A stretch of 64,000 nucleotides of DNA from Saprospira sp. CCB-QB6 (GTDB lineage Bacteria; Bacteroidota; Bacteroidia; Chitinophagales; Saprospiraceae), in NCBI RefSeq assembly GCF_028464065.1, contig NZ_CP116808.1, positions 558,001-622,000 on the forward strand, given 5' to 3'. Both the position numbers and the translations under genes were made by a program. The notes under the pieces were generated by a model that saw only the letters and a program-made list of their open reading frames with translations, did no database searches and was not told the origin of the DNA. This document shows positions 53,181 through 62,004 of this stretch, in pieces (within the stretch, counting starts at the first letter, position 1; every line of letters starts with the position of its first letter).

Positions 53181-54188
53181 CTAATCCTCTATACTAATAT
53201 TCATAATTTGCCACAACTTATCCTTCAATTCTTGCAGACCTTTTTGGGCCACAGAAGAAATAAAGAGCGTCTCCAAATCTTCGGGCAATTCAGCCGTGAT
53301 CCACTCTTTGAGCTCTTCATCTAGCAAATCTGACTTAGAAATGGCCAATAATCGAGGCTTATCCAGCAATTCTGGATTATAACTCTTCAACTCATTGAGC
53401 AAAATCCGATACACTTCCTTAATATCTTCAGCATCGCCCGGAATCATAAACAACAATACCGCATTACGCTCAATATGGCGCAAGAATCGGTGTCCAATGC
53501 CCTTTCCTTTATGCGCATCCTCAATAATTCCAGGAATATCTGCCATCACAAAAGAGCGATTATCCCGATAAGAAACTACCCCAAGATTAGGCACCAAAGT
53601 AGTAAATGGATAATTGGCAATTTTGGGTTTGGCTGCAGAAAGTACCGATAAAAGGGTAGATTTTCCAGCATTCGGGAAGCCCACCAAGCCTACATCGGCC
53701 AAAACTTTCAACTCTAATACTTTCCAAGCTTCCTTGCCCTCTCCTGCTGGAGAAGAATACTGCGGAGTTTGGTTGGTCGCTGAGCGATAATGCCAGTTTC
53801 CCTTTCCACCATGTCCACCTGCCAACAAAATATAGGTCTGCCCATCTTCTGTGATTTCAGCCTCAATTTCGCCCGTTTCGGCATCTTTGGCAATGGTCCC
53901 CAAAGGCACCTCCAAAATAATATCTTCTCCATTCGCCCCAGAAGAGCGGCTACCACTACCAGACTGCCCTGGCGAAGCAATCACATGCTTCATATATTTG
54001 AGTGGCAACAAGGTCCAAAGTTGCTTGTTTCCCTTCAAAATAATATGGCCACCACGGCCACCATCCCCCCCATCAGGCCCCCCTTTAGAGGTCAATTTAT
54101 CCCGATAAAAGTGTACAGAACCATTGCCCCCAGCACCTGAGCGACAATGCATTTTTACATGATCTATAAAGTTTGGACTATCTGCCAT
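53181..54188 (-). CDS. obg: GTPase Obg/CgtA
   Basis: A 335-residue ribosome-associated GTPase. The Gly-rich Obg domain (residues 1-158) has [26 protein letters not shown] and GGHGGKGN. The G domain: [12 protein letters not shown] (G1), FTTLVPNLG (G2), [20 protein letters not shown] (G3), SKSD (G4) and SSVAQKG (G5). The C-terminal OCT extension is absent, as in many Bacteroidota. It acts in 50S assembly and stringent growth control. First gene of the operon; R18 is in its leader, 24 bp upstream. Confidence 0.96.
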   Translation of the reverse strand: MADSPNFIDHVKMHCRSGAGGNGSVHFYRDKLTSKGGPDGGDGGRGGHIILKGNKQLWTLLPLKYMKHVIASPGQSGSGSRSSGANGEDIILEVPLGTIAKDAETGEIEAEITEDGQTYILLAGGHGGKGNWHYRSATNQTPQYSSPAGEGKEAWKVLELKVLADVGLVGFPNAGKSTLLSVLSAAKPKIANYPFTTLVPNLGVVSYRDNRSFVMADIPGIIEDAHKGKGIGHRFLRHIERNAVLLFMIPGDAEDIKEVYRILLNELKSYNPELLDKPRLLAISKSDLLDEELKEWITAELPEDLETLFISSVAQKGLQELKDKLWQIMNISIED

Positions 54189-54212
54189 TGTTCTTTTTTA
54201 ATTTTCTTTTTT

Positions 54213-54336
54213 GGGGCCTCCGCTGCGGCTTCGCCTTGCGGCGCTACGTTTCGGGGCTCGCTATTCGCTCGGCCCTTCGCAAAAAACAAGTTTTTGCTCG
54301 GTCTGGCCTGCGGCCACCCCTACACATCGCTAGGCC
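54213..54336 (-). repeat. R18: GC-rich hairpin element, type A
   Basis: Minus-strand ends GGCCT/AGGCC, inner GGGG/CCCC, first arm TGGCC-GCA-GGCCA, variable arm GCAAAAA-CTTG-TTTTTTGC, almost the same variable arm as R17. In sense in the leader of obg, 24 bp from its start. Confidence 0.92.
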
Positions 54337-54415
54337 AAAAGGGCCTGGCCATTTTCTTGCTGCAAAACTACTAAAAAGCCCTTACTTTTTTTAGCATAAA
54401 GCCATTGGGCCAAAA

Positions 54416-54452
54416 AGGAAAGCGCCTGAGCAAATTTGCTCAGGCGCTTTTA
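54416..54452. terminator. Intrinsic terminator
   Basis: Hairpin AAGCGCCTGAGCAA/TTGCTCAGGCGCTT with A- and T-runs, ending the hypothetical gene's leftward transcript before the R18/obg leader. Confidence 0.9.
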
Positions 54453-54475
54453 CCTATATGTAGTACTTCATTGGC

Positions 54476-55276
54476 TTATTCTCCAAATTCAGAGAAAGCA
54501 TAAGTTTGACATTCTTTTTTGAGTGCTGCAGCCAACCAGTTAGGCTCTACAATAAACTCATAAATAGCAGTTTCTACACCATCTGCATTTTCGCTTGGCC
54601 CTTGAATAACTTGAGCACCAAAGACAACACCATAAGCATCATCCCCAAAGCTACCAAAGTCAAAAGGCTCATCACTAGCTAAACTCGTTTTTTCTGACTC
54701 CTTTAGTTTTTCAAAATACGTGACTAAAGGACCAGTTAATTCATAATCTCCAATTTCGCCTTCTGCAGCAGTAGCATCTAGCAAAGCTCGAACAGCAAAG
54801 GGATAAAGCTCACCATAACGGCCAGTATCCTCCGCAGTAAAGAGAGGGTCTTCGCCATTACCCTCTACCTCAAACTGAATGCGCAACGCCTCTTTGGGCT
54901 GAACGCGATCAGGGCGGGCAGCACCCATAATATTGGTGAGGTACCAATAAGCTGCGGCATTTTCGGTAGCTTCTGCGGGCAGGGCTTGAAAGCCTTTTTC
55001 CTGAATAGTTTTCCAGTGCTCGTCAGTCAATAATTGCATAAGGCGTTCAAACTCATCTTGGTCTGAACGTTTTGCAAAGGTTTGAATATTTTGGACCAGC
55101 AACTCAAAGTCTTCTGTGTCGAAGGCATCGCGCACATATTTTTCCACCATTTCGTAGACGATATTGTCTTCTGCGGTTTCGAATAGTCGGAGGACAGCGG
55201 CATTGGCATCAATGAAATGTGAGGGGCCAGGCATTTCTATCCGGTCTTCTGCCAAGAGGGACAGGCGGTAGTACAT
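54476..55276 (-). CDS. Hypothetical acidic protein
   Basis: A 266-residue soluble, acidic protein. MYYRLSLLAEDRIEMPGPSHF at the start; a helical N-terminal half (residues 20-120), then a mixed alpha-beta half with YPFAVRALLDATAAEGEIGDY and GVVFGAQVIQGPSENADG. No membrane segments, signal or known motif. It is alone between two terminators. Unknown function; it could be an effector or immunity-type protein, but nothing in the sequence proves this. Confidence 0.6.
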   Translation of the reverse strand: MYYRLSLLAEDRIEMPGPSHFIDANAAVLRLFETAEDNIVYEMVEKYVRDAFDTEDFELLVQNIQTFAKRSDQDEFERLMQLLTDEHWKTIQEKGFQALPAEATENAAAYWYLTNIMGAARPDRVQPKEALRIQFEVEGNGEDPLFTAEDTGRYGELYPFAVRALLDATAAEGEIGDYELTGPLVTYFEKLKESEKTSLASDEPFDFGSFGDDAYGVVFGAQVIQGPSENADGVETAIYEFIVEPNWLAAALKKECQTYAFSEFGE

Positions 55277-55434
55277 AAGTTTAAAAATCTTAAGGTATGG
55301 GTGTTAAATGATTATTAGTAAACTTCTTTATTATGGAAGTTTAATGAGCTGAAGCTAAGAACTGTTTGCTTTAGGCACTCAATTTCTTGAGTAAGAATTG
55401 GAAGCAAGCGGTTCACTTCCATCCCAAAAAAGTA

Positions 55435-55477
55435 AAACAGACAAGCCCGCAGTTTGTTGCTGGGGCTTGTCTGTTTA
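55435..55477. terminator. Intrinsic terminator after adk
   Basis: Hairpin AAACAGACAAGCCC/GGGCTTGTCTGTTT with a 15-base loop and flanking A/T. It is downstream of adk on the minus strand. The remaining gap (55277-55434) shows nothing else. Confidence 0.82.
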
Positions 55478-55537
55478 ATACAAAGTTGAACAACCTTGAA
55501 TTAAATTCCTTACTAAAAAACAAAAAAACTTTGGATT

Positions 55538-56116
55538 TTATACCAAAACAGCGTCAATTTTAGTGCAAAGACGCTCAAAAATTTCATCAATGCTTCCCAT
55601 TCCGGCTACTTTTTGAGCTTTTCCCTTAGCACCATAATAGTCTGCAACGGGAGTAGTTTGTGCTTTATAAGTAGCAATTCGGTTTTGGATAATGCTTTCA
55701 TCTTGGTCATCACTACGGCCAGATTCTTTGCCACGGGCAAGTAGGCGTTTCACGATTTCTGCCTCTTCAACCTCTAAGGAAAGAAGTTGACTTACAGCTG
55801 TACCTTTTTGAGTTAACAACTCATCTAGGGCCTCTGCTTGAGCTACTGTACGAGGAAAACCGTCAAAGATAACGCCTTTGGCCTCAGGATGCTCTCCCAT
55901 TTTTTTGGCCAACATGTTAATGGTCACTTGATCAGGGACCAAAGCACCTTTATCGATGTAAGACTTGGCCTCTAGTCCTAGAGACGTTTCATTTTTGATT
56001 TCTGAGCGAAATAGATCCCCTGTAGAAATGTGCAAAAGACCATAGCGTTCTACCAATTTTGCAGCTTGGGTGCCTTTTCCGCTACCGGGAGGGCCAAATA
56101 AAATGAGATTTAGCAT
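55538..56116 (-). CDS. adk: Adenylate kinase
   Basis: A 192-residue short-form adenylate kinase, NTP + AMP to NDP + ADP. P-loop FGPPGSGKGTQA at residues 6-17, STGDLFRSE, GFPRTVAQAEAL, and LID region with LLARGKESGRSDDQDE. The length lacks the long LID of E. coli Adk (zinc-less type). Single gene; the 395-bp gap upstream holds R19. Confidence 0.96.
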   Translation of the reverse strand: MLNLILFGPPGSGKGTQAAKLVERYGLLHISTGDLFRSEIKNETSLGLEAKSYIDKGALVPDQVTINMLAKKMGEHPEAKGVIFDGFPRTVAQAEALDELLTQKGTAVSQLLSLEVEEAEIVKRLLARGKESGRSDDQDESIIQNRIATYKAQTTPVADYYGAKGKAQKVAGMGSIDEIFERLCTKIDAVLV

Positions 56117-56389
56117 AATATTTTTGCGTAAAATATAGGTAAAGATGTTTTTCTCCTCAAAGATAAGGCTTTCCCGCTAATTAACCCGCTAAAAATATAA
56201 GTTGTTCGATATAAGGCCCTAAGGAGCTGCCTTCTAGCTATATATAAAAATATATATCTACAAAAGGGGCATTTAACAAAAAAATATTCTTTGATTTTTA
56301 GGCTTTAAGCTTTGCTAAAAAAGCAATAATTTGAGCCCAAGGTCTTTATTTTGCGCTTTTAGGGCCTAGTTTGTGGCCGGGCGCTATTT

Positions 56390-56471
56390 GGCCTAGCGAT
56401 GTGGAGCAGTGGCCGCAGGCCAGACCGAGCCAGCAAAGCCGCAGTTCGACGACCGAAGGGAGTAACGCCCC
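56390..56471 (+). repeat. R19: truncated hairpin element
   Basis: 82 bp: GGCCTAGCGATGTGGAGCAG, the TGGCC-GCA-GGCCA arm, GACCGAG, then a direct jump to the CAGTTCGACGACCGAAGGGAGTAACG module and CCCCAAAA. It has lost the GCAGGGCCGAGCGAATAGCGAG core and the right half of the inner stem. In sense leader of the threonine-dehydrogenase gene, 40 bp upstream. Nothing else noted in 56117-56389. Confidence 0.85.
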
Positions 56472-56511
56472 AAAACCTTTATTATTTTAAACAGCTACTT
56501 TTATTACAACT

Positions 56512-57486
56512 ATGGGCAAAGAAGTCATTTTAATTACGGGGGCCAATGGCCAAATTGGGAGCGTACTGGCCGAAAATCTACGCCAAATTTACGGCATAGC
56601 CAACGTCATTTGCTCTGATTTGCAGGCGCCTAGACAAACAATTATTGGGCATTTTGAGCAGCTCAATGTTTTGGATGCCAAGCGCATGGGCGAAATTGTT
56701 CAAAAATATGGGGTGAGTCAAATTTACCATTTGGCGGCTCTTTTGTCGGCTAAAGGGGAAGAAAACCCTATGCTCACTTGGAATGTGAATATGCAGGGCT
56801 TTCTGAATGTTTTGCAGGTAGCCCAAAATACAGGGATTCGCAAAATTTTTCATCCTAGTTCTATTGCAGTTTTTGGTGGGCGCACGCCCAAGCAAAATAC
56901 ACCGCAGTTTCCGCCCCTTGAACCTTCTACTATGTATGGCATTACTAAGAAGGTGGGCGAAGATTTGGCCAACTACTATTTTGAAAAGTTTCAATTAGAT
57001 GTGCGGGGAATTCGCTACCCTGGTCTCATTAGCTATCAATCTATGCCTGGTGGAGGGACCACTGATTATGCCGTGGATATTTTCCACAAGGCCGTTAATG
57101 GCGAGCATTTCGATTGTTTTTTGCGGGCCGATAGCAAACTTCCTATGATGTATATGCCCGATGCCATTCGGGCTACTTTAGAGCTTATGGAGGCGCCAGT
57201 AGACCAACTTTCGATTCATTATGCCTATAATTTACAAGCCATGAGTTTTACGCCTGCAGAAATTGCGGCCGAAATTCAACTACATATTCCCGATTTTAGT
57301 ATTAGCTATACGCCCGACTTCCGTCAGGCCATTGCCGATTCTTGGATCGAAAACATTGATGATAGCCTAGCCCGCCAAGATTGGGGCTGGCAAGAAGAAT
57401 ACGACCTGAGCAGTATGACCAAAGATATGATTGAACAACTGCAAAAGCGCAAGAAACCGAATTATAACGAGACTCAATTTCTCTAA
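56512..57486 (+). CDS. L-threonine 3-dehydrogenase (SDR/epimerase type)
   Basis: A 324-residue NAD-dependent extended-SDR. [21 protein letters not shown] (Rossmann), [17 protein letters not shown], the Ser/Tyr/Lys set in HPSSIAVFG and [14 protein letters not shown], and [24 protein letters not shown]. This last block is typical of the epimerase-like threonine dehydrogenase that is distinct from the zinc type. It turns Thr to 2-amino-3-ketobutyrate. KBL is 4 bp downstream, which supports the assignment. Confidence 0.92.
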   Translation: MGKEVILITGANGQIGSVLAENLRQIYGIANVICSDLQAPRQTIIGHFEQLNVLDAKRMGEIVQKYGVSQIYHLAALLSAKGEENPMLTWNVNMQGFLNVLQVAQNTGIRKIFHPSSIAVFGGRTPKQNTPQFPPLEPSTMYGITKKVGEDLANYYFEKFQLDVRGIRYPGLISYQSMPGGGTTDYAVDIFHKAVNGEHFDCFLRADSKLPMMYMPDAIRATLELMEAPVDQLSIHYAYNLQAMSFTPAEIAAEIQLHIPDFSISYTPDFRQAIADSWIENIDDSLARQDWGWQEEYDLSSMTKDMIEQLQKRKKPNYNETQFL

Positions 57487-57490
57487 ACTT

Positions 57491-58678
57491 ATGTACGATA
57501 ATGTAAAAGCTGGCTTTGAAGCCGAAATCCAAGACATTAAAGATGCTGGCCTTTGGAAAAGCGAGCGGATTATTGATAGTGTGCAAGCTGCCCAAATTCA
57601 TACCCAAGAAGCAGGCGAAGTCCTTAACTTCTGCGCCAATAATTACCTTGGCCTATCCTCTCATCCCGCCCTTATTCAGGCGGCTAAAGATGCCATTGAT
57701 TACCGAGGTTATGGTCTTTCTTCTGTGCGCTTTATTTGTGGCACACAAGATATTCACCGCGAATTGGAGCAAAAAATTGCCGAATTTTTAGGCACTGAAG
57801 ACAGCATTCTCTATGCGGCCGCTTTTGATGCCAATGGTGGCGTTTTTGAGCCCCTTTTGGGAAAAGAAGACGCCATTATTTCCGATCAACTGAATCATGC
57901 CTCTATTATCGATGGCATTCGCCTCTGTAAGGCCCAGCGTTTCCGCTACCTACACAATAACATGGAGGACCTAGAAAAGCAGTTGCAAGATGCCGCCGAT
58001 TGCCGCCGCAAACTGATTGTTACCGATGGCTCTTTCTCTATGGATGGCACCATTGCCCAGCTTGACAAAATCTGTGACCTAGCCGAAAAATACGGCGCTA
58101 TGGTCATGATTGACGAATGCCATTCTACTGGCTTTTTGGGCAAAACTGGCCGCGGAACCCATGAATACCGCAATGTTATGGGCCGCATAGATATCATTAC
58201 GGGCACTTTGGGCAAAGCCCTAGGTGGCGCTTCGGGTGGATTTACCGCCGCTCGCAAAGAAATTGTGGACCTGCTGCGCCAGCGCTCTCGTCCCTACCTC
58301 TTTTCCAATACCGTGGCCCCTTCTATCGTTGGCGCTTCAATTAAAGCGCTCGATTTATTGATGGAATCAACGGAATTGAGAGACCGCCTAGAGGAAAACA
58401 CCCGATTTTTCCGTAAAGAAATGACCAAGGCTGGCTTTGATATCATTCCTGGCGATCACCCTATTGTGCCTATCATGCTTTATGATGCCGTTTTGGCCCA
58501 AAAAATGGCCACTCAGCTTTTGCAAGAAGGCATTTATGTGATTGGGTTTTTCTATCCCGTGGTCCCCAAAGGCAAGGCCCGTATTCGGGTGCAATTGTCG
58601 GCAGGACATAGCCGCGAGCAACTAGAAAAAGCCATTGCTGCCTTTACCAAAGTGGGCAAAGCACTAGAAGTCATTTAG
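57491..58678 (+). CDS. kbl: Glycine C-acetyltransferase (KBL)
   Basis: A 395-residue PLP enzyme, from ATG 57491 ([20 protein letters not shown]); the longer frame overlaps the previous gene. [20 protein letters not shown], the [10 protein letters not shown] His, [11 protein letters not shown] (Asp), [13 protein letters not shown] with the PLP-Lys at 242. It cuts 2-amino-3-ketobutyrate with CoA to glycine and acetyl-CoA. With the gene upstream it makes a complete threonine-to-glycine route. Its start is 4 bp after the TDH stop. Confidence 0.96.
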   Translation: MYDNVKAGFEAEIQDIKDAGLWKSERIIDSVQAAQIHTQEAGEVLNFCANNYLGLSSHPALIQAAKDAIDYRGYGLSSVRFICGTQDIHRELEQKIAEFLGTEDSILYAAAFDANGGVFEPLLGKEDAIISDQLNHASIIDGIRLCKAQRFRYLHNNMEDLEKQLQDAADCRRKLIVTDGSFSMDGTIAQLDKICDLAEKYGAMVMIDECHSTGFLGKTGRGTHEYRNVMGRIDIITGTLGKALGGASGGFTAARKEIVDLLRQRSRPYLFSNTVAPSIVGASIKALDLLMESTELRDRLEENTRFFRKEMTKAGFDIIPGDHPIVPIMLYDAVLAQKMATQLLQEGIYVIGFFYPVVPKGKARIRVQLSAGHSREQLEKAIAAFTKVGKALEVI

Positions 58679-58692
58679 CCTGTTGCCAAGCA

Positions 58693-58730
58693 TAAAAAAA
58701 GGTCCAAAACTTATGTTTTGGGCCTTTTCT
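58693..58730 (+). terminator. Intrinsic terminator after kbl
   Basis: Hairpin AAAAGGTCCAAAAC/GTTTTGGGCCTTTT with one G-U pair, then CTTTTT. Confidence 0.85.
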
Positions 58731-58734
58731 TTTT

Positions 58735-58855
58735 GGGGCCTGCCGCCTGCGGCGGCCGGGCTGTGCACTGGCTCGCTCTTCGCTCGGCCCTGCGCTTTTT
58801 CGCTGCGCTCAAAAGCTGGGTCTGGCCTGCGGCCACCAGTTACCATCCCTAGGCC
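58735..58855 (-). repeat. R20: GC-rich hairpin element, type A, divergent
   Basis: Minus-strand ends GGCCT/AGGCC, inner stem ACTGG/CCAGT, a five-base double change from GCAG/CTGC. First arm TGGCC-GCA-GGCCA, variable arm GCTTTT..AAAAGC around GAGCGCAGCG, 3' arm GCCGCC-GCA-GGCGGC. Convergent gap between kbl and the small-family cluster. Confidence 0.92.
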
Positions 58856-58885
58856 GGCGGGCCTTCGGCCCTCTAGGACCTAAAA

Positions 58886-59281
58886 CTAGCTATCTAGAAG
58901 CCAATTACGGGCCACCTCTTCCTTAGAAAAAATACGCAAAGGGTAATTCGTCTTATGTAAACCGATAATAAAATTGCCCAACATTTTACTTAGCTGACTT
59001 TTGGTCACAAAAGCAGATTTACGGATATAAACATCATAACTTTTAGCTTCCTCAGACTTAAGAAAATCTCGCACTTCTTTACTGAGGCGTTGCATTCCTT
59101 CTAGTTGGACCAAAAGCAAGAGCGGTTCTGCTCGTTCTATAGAAATCTTTTTATTGAGTTCTAAGCTTTCTCGAACACTGTCGATAGATGGCTTAACCAC
59201 TGAACTCCTAGCTTTCAGGAGGATAATTTCTTGGGGCAACAGAAAATAATCTGTGCTATTATTTTGGCCGATTAGTTTCAT
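58886..59281 (-). CDS. Small STAS/SpoIIAA-like family protein, subfamily 3 (copy 8)
   Basis: 131 residues from ATG 59281 (MKLIGQNNSTDYFLLPQEIIL). Subfamily 3 begins with a Y(F/Y)LxPxxI strand in place of EYWLxxxGI. Middle LLLVQLEGMQRLSKEVRDFLKSEEA, then KMLGNFIIGLHKTNYPLRIFS and VARNWLLDS. The RMxGN core reads KMLGN. It overlaps the next gene upstream by 23 bp. It is the most divergent of the subfamily, having lost the DGIVYTES motif (EIILLKAR). Confidence 0.78.
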   Translation of the reverse strand: MKLIGQNNSTDYFLLPQEIILLKARSSVVKPSIDSVRESLELNKKISIERAEPLLLLVQLEGMQRLSKEVRDFLKSEEAKSYDVYIRKSAFVTKSQLSKMLGNFIIGLHKTNYPLRIFSKEEVARNWLLDS

Positions 59282-59717
59282 CTTGTGGGGCGGTTAATGG
59301 TTTATCGGGGAGTTGGAGCAGCCATTGAGCTGCTTTTTCTTCCGATTGAAAAAGTTTTACATGTTGCTGTTCCTCTTTCCCTGTTCCTCTAAGCCCCAAA
59401 ATAAAATTGCCGATCATTCTGGCAATTGCTTTTTCGCTTAGCAAAGCGGTGCCAACAATATAATCATCATAAACTTGGCTTTCAGGACTTTTGATATAGG
59501 CTCGGCATTCTTTATCTACTTTTTGGGCCGCATTAAAATCGGTGAGCATGCGTATGGCTTCACCTTTTTCGAGGGCCAATTGTTTGATGAACTCGAAATT
59601 TTCGATCATGATTTCTACGGTCAGTGGAGAAGGGGATTCGCTTTCCGTGTAAACAATTCCATCGGGGCGCAAAAAGTAATTGGTAGGGCCAACCCTTGCA
59701 ATTTTTTTTAGTTGCAT
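59259..59717 (-). CDS. Small STAS/SpoIIAA-like family protein, subfamily 3 (copy 9)
   Basis: 152 residues, MQLKKIARVGPTNYFLRPDGIVYTE; then NFEFIKQLALEKGEAIRMLTDFNAAQKVDKECRAYIKS in the middle, core ARMIGNFILGLRGTGKEEQQHVKLF with a short insert in place of KxxYPI, and AAQWLLQLPDK. Its C-terminal tail (PLTAPQDETNRPK) overlaps copy 8's start by 23 bp. R21 lies upstream. The insert is unusual in the family. Confidence 0.78.
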   Translation of the reverse strand: MQLKKIARVGPTNYFLRPDGIVYTESESPSPLTVEIMIENFEFIKQLALEKGEAIRMLTDFNAAQKVDKECRAYIKSPESQVYDDYIVGTALLSEKAIARMIGNFILGLRGTGKEEQQHVKLFQSEEKAAQWLLQLPDKPLTAPQDETNRPK

Positions 59718-59806
59718 AGATAATTAAGTTTGAAGGGTGTATTAGGTAAAGAGAAAAGGAATTTTTGAGTAGGGCGCAAAGCGCCCGCCCAAGGCGCGCA
59801 GCGCCT

Positions 59807-59931
59807 GGCTGAGGGATGGGCAGCAGTGGCCGCAGGCCAGACCCAGCCGCCTTTGGCGGCGCAGGGCCGAGCGAGCAGCGAGCTGCGATACAGCCCGACC
59901 CGAAGGCCCAGAGGGCCGAAGGGGCAGCCCC
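59807..59931 (+). repeat. R21: GC-rich hairpin element, type B
   Basis: Ends GGCTG/CAGCC, inner GCAG/CTGC, first arm TGGCC-GCA-GGCCA, variable arm GCCGCC-TTT-GGCGGC, 3' arm GGCCC-AGA-GGGCC. It ends 23 bp from the stop of copy 10. A further hairpin (GGGCGC-AAA-GCGCCC) lies just before it at about 59773-59787. Confidence 0.9.
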
Positions 59932-59954
59932 TAGACATTTCTGAAATTAAGTGT

Positions 59955-60380
59955 TCAATTTGTAGAATTCACCTTTTTTTTGGGGCGTTCGAGCAGCCAT
60001 TTTACAGCCGTTTCTTCTGAAGAGAACATTTTCACTTCTTGTTCGCTTTGTTTCAGGCCCAAAATAAAGTTGCCGATCATTCTAGCGATGGGGTTTCTAG
60101 CGACTAAGGCGGAGCCTGAAACGTAGTCATTATAGACTTCGCTATCGGCACCTTTAATGTAGGCTCTAGCTTCCTTGCTTAGCTTTTGTGTGCCATCAAA
60201 ATTATTGAGCAGCAATAAGGCTTCTTGGCGTTCTATGGCCATTTTTTTAATAAACTCGAAGCTTTCTTGAATGGCCTGCACGCTAAGAGGGGCATTATTA
60301 GAGCTTTCCGTATAAACAATACCATCTGGGCGGAGGTAATAGGTAGTTTCGCCTAGGGTAGCAATTTTTTCTAGTTGCAT
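59955..60380 (-). CDS. Small STAS/SpoIIAA-like family protein, subfamily 3 (copy 10)
   Basis: 141 residues from ATG 60380 (MQLEKIATLGETTYYLRPDGI); the longer frame would run into the inverted repeat upstream. Motifs YTESSNNAPLSV, SFEFIKKMAIERQEALLLL, RAYIKGADSEVYNDYVSG, then ARMIGNFILGLKQSEQEVKMF and TAVKWLLERP. Closest to copy 9 in YVSGSALVARNPIARM and the QEVKMF end in place of YPIK. Single gene with a hairpin in its leader. Confidence 0.8.
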   Translation of the reverse strand: MQLEKIATLGETTYYLRPDGIVYTESSNNAPLSVQAIQESFEFIKKMAIERQEALLLLNNFDGTQKLSKEARAYIKGADSEVYNDYVSGSALVARNPIARMIGNFILGLKQSEQEVKMFSSEETAVKWLLERPKKKVNSTN

Positions 60381-60424
60381 GAATAATGGGGATTTTAGAC
60401 AATTTTGGCTGAGCCAATGAAGGG

Positions 60425-60483
60425 GATAGACCTTAAGATGATTGATAGTTGATTTTCTTGAGAAAGGTCTATCAATCATCTTA
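60425..60483. repeat. Overlapping inverted repeats with two possible pairings
   Basis: A perfect 15-bp stem TAAGATGATTGATAG (60434-60448) with CTATCAATCATCTTA (60469-60483), 20-base loop. A second stem GATAGACCT (60425-60433) pairs with AGGTCTATC (60465-60473). The two share the CTATC at 60469-60473, so only one can form. No T-run follows in either direction. It sits between copies 11 and 10, in the leader of copy 10. Confidence 0.8.
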
Positions 60484-60491
60484 GATAAAAA

Positions 60492-60902
60492 TTAGATTGC
60501 ATCTAGCCAGTTGGCGGCTTTTTCTTGTTGTACAAAGACCTTGAGGGGATAAGGGCTCAATGTTTTCCCTCGAAGGCCGAGCATAAAATTACCGATCATT
60601 CTGGATAATTGATTAGCGGCTAGAATAGCGACACCTGCAATGTAGCCACCATAATGCGTCTGAATATGAGCACTTCTAATAAGGTTTCGCGCATCCTTAT
60701 CTAAGCTACTCGCATTGGCAATGTTAATAATCATCCGAAGTTGTTCATTTCGTTCTTCGGACAGTTGTTTAATAAACTCGAAGTTAGCTTGAAAAACGGC
60801 TAAGGTAATGGGGGTAGGTTCAAAACTTTGGGTATAAATGATACCATCTGGGCGAAGAAAGTAGTGGGTGGGGCCCGCTACACCAATTTTTTCTAAATTC
60901 AT
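60492..60902 (-). CDS. Small STAS/SpoIIAA-like family protein, subfamily 3 (copy 11)
   Basis: 136 residues, MNLEKIGVAGPTHYFLRPDGI, YTQSFEPTPITLAVFQANFEF, RMIINIANASSLDKDARNLIRS, then QLSRMIGNFMLGLRGKTLSPYPLKVF and QEKAANWLDAI. It keeps YPLK, as the other copies do, and the RMIGN core. Ends 8 bp before the overlapping inverted repeats. Confidence 0.8.
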   Translation of the reverse strand: MNLEKIGVAGPTHYFLRPDGIIYTQSFEPTPITLAVFQANFEFIKQLSEERNEQLRMIINIANASSLDKDARNLIRSAHIQTHYGGYIAGVAILAANQLSRMIGNFMLGLRGKTLSPYPLKVFVQQEKAANWLDAI

Positions 60903-60972
60903 GTTTTGCTAATTTTGGGGAAATCATGGGGTTAGCTGTTCTTCATTGAATTATAAAAAATATAGACTTAGT

Positions 60973-61374
60973 CTAAAGACTCTTTAACCAGACAAGAGCA
61001 TCGGCTTTGTTGGTAAAAATTTTCATAGGGCGAGCTTGCTTTCGGAGCCCCATAATAAAATTGGCCAACATTTTAGCCAGTTGATTTTGGGTAAGCATTG
61101 CTGTTCCTATAACGTATTGATCATATTTTTGCGCTTCTTCTGTACGCATATAGTCTCTAGCACAACGGCTCAAGCGCTGTAGTTGCTCTGATTCGGCTAA
61201 AATTTTTATGGGTTGACCGAGGTCTGTAGAAATTTGCTTAATTAGTTCAAAATTTTCTAAAATGACTGTTTTGGTCAAGGGAGTAGAATTAACTGTTGTG
61301 GCAAGAATAAGGCCGTCTGGCCTCATAAAATAAGCACTATTTTGAGTTTGCCCTAGTTTTTGAAGTTGTTCCAT
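60973..61374 (-). CDS. Small STAS/SpoIIAA-like family protein, subfamily 3 (copy 12)
   Basis: 133 residues from ATG 61374 (MEQLQKLGQTQNSAYFMRPDG); the longer frame starts at TTG. ENFELIKQISTDLGQPIKILAESEQLQRLSRCARDYMRT in the middle, core AKMLANFIMGLRKQARPMKIFTNKADALVWLKSL. It has ARPMKIF where most have YPIKxF, and AN in place of GN. Otherwise it fits subfamily 3. Terminator-like hairpin lies upstream (61446-61485). Confidence 0.78.
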   Translation of the reverse strand: MEQLQKLGQTQNSAYFMRPDGLILATTVNSTPLTKTVILENFELIKQISTDLGQPIKILAESEQLQRLSRCARDYMRTEEAQKYDQYVIGTAMLTQNQLAKMLANFIMGLRKQARPMKIFTNKADALVWLKSL

Positions 61375-61445
61375 AGTTGCAATTGGTTGTTCTTCTTTCA
61401 AGTTAAGGTTTTTTGCAGAGGAATAAAAGCCTATGTGACATAAAT

Positions 61446-61485
61446 TACAAAACGCAAACTGCTCTTCAAACAGTTTGCGTTTTTG
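61446..61485 (-). terminator. Intrinsic terminator after copy 13
   Basis: Hairpin ACAAAACGCAAACTG/CAGTTTGCGTTTTTGT with A-rich left flank. It ends the copy 13 transcript on the minus strand. Confidence 0.82.
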
Positions 61486-61508
61486 TACTTTTTTTCAACT
61501 TATTAAGG

Positions 61509-61922
61509 CTAATCTTCTAAAGAGAGTAGCCATTTTTCTGCCTTTTCTTCTGTAGCAAAGAGCTTTACAGGATAGTCTGTCTTAAAACTACCCACCAGCA
61601 TATTCCCCACCAAACGCCCAAATAAGTTGGGAGCGACTAAGGCATATGCTCGCACGTATTTTTTTATCTCCTTTCCCTCTTCCGTTTTACCATAATCTCG
61701 GGCGGGCTTACTCACATTAGACATATTGGCTAAATTGGCGATAATCCTGACCTTTTTTCCAGTTTCTTCAAAACAGGCTTTTTGAAGTGATAAGCTATAT
61801 TTAGCCTCCTCCAAACCTATTTCCTTGGTTTTGCTACTACCATGAGCAGGCGCAATCTCAAATATTCCATTTGCTCTTAGCCAATACTCTAAATGCTCAG
61901 ATTGCCCTAGCTTTTTTTTCAT
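61509..61922 (-). CDS. Small STAS/SpoIIAA-like family protein, subfamily 1 (copy 13)
   Basis: 137 residues, MKKKLGQSEHLEYWLRANGIF at the start, VRIIANLANMSNVSKPARDYGKTEEG, and GRLVGNMLVGSFKTDYPVKLFATEEKAEKWLLSLED. It is a subfamily-1 member inside the subfamily-3 cluster, and its RLVGN core differs slightly. It is directly downstream of the terpene synthases on the same strand, 82 bp after their stop. Confidence 0.8.
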   Translation of the reverse strand: MKKKLGQSEHLEYWLRANGIFEIAPAHGSSKTKEIGLEEAKYSLSLQKACFEETGKKVRIIANLANMSNVSKPARDYGKTEEGKEIKKYVRAYALVAPNLFGRLVGNMLVGSFKTDYPVKLFATEEKAEKWLLSLED

Positions 61923-62004
61923 GATTTGAGGGTTATATGGGTTTAAAATATACTGCCCTTTAGTTCCTCAACTTTTGTGCCTGCTAATATATTTTTTTAC
62001 TTGC

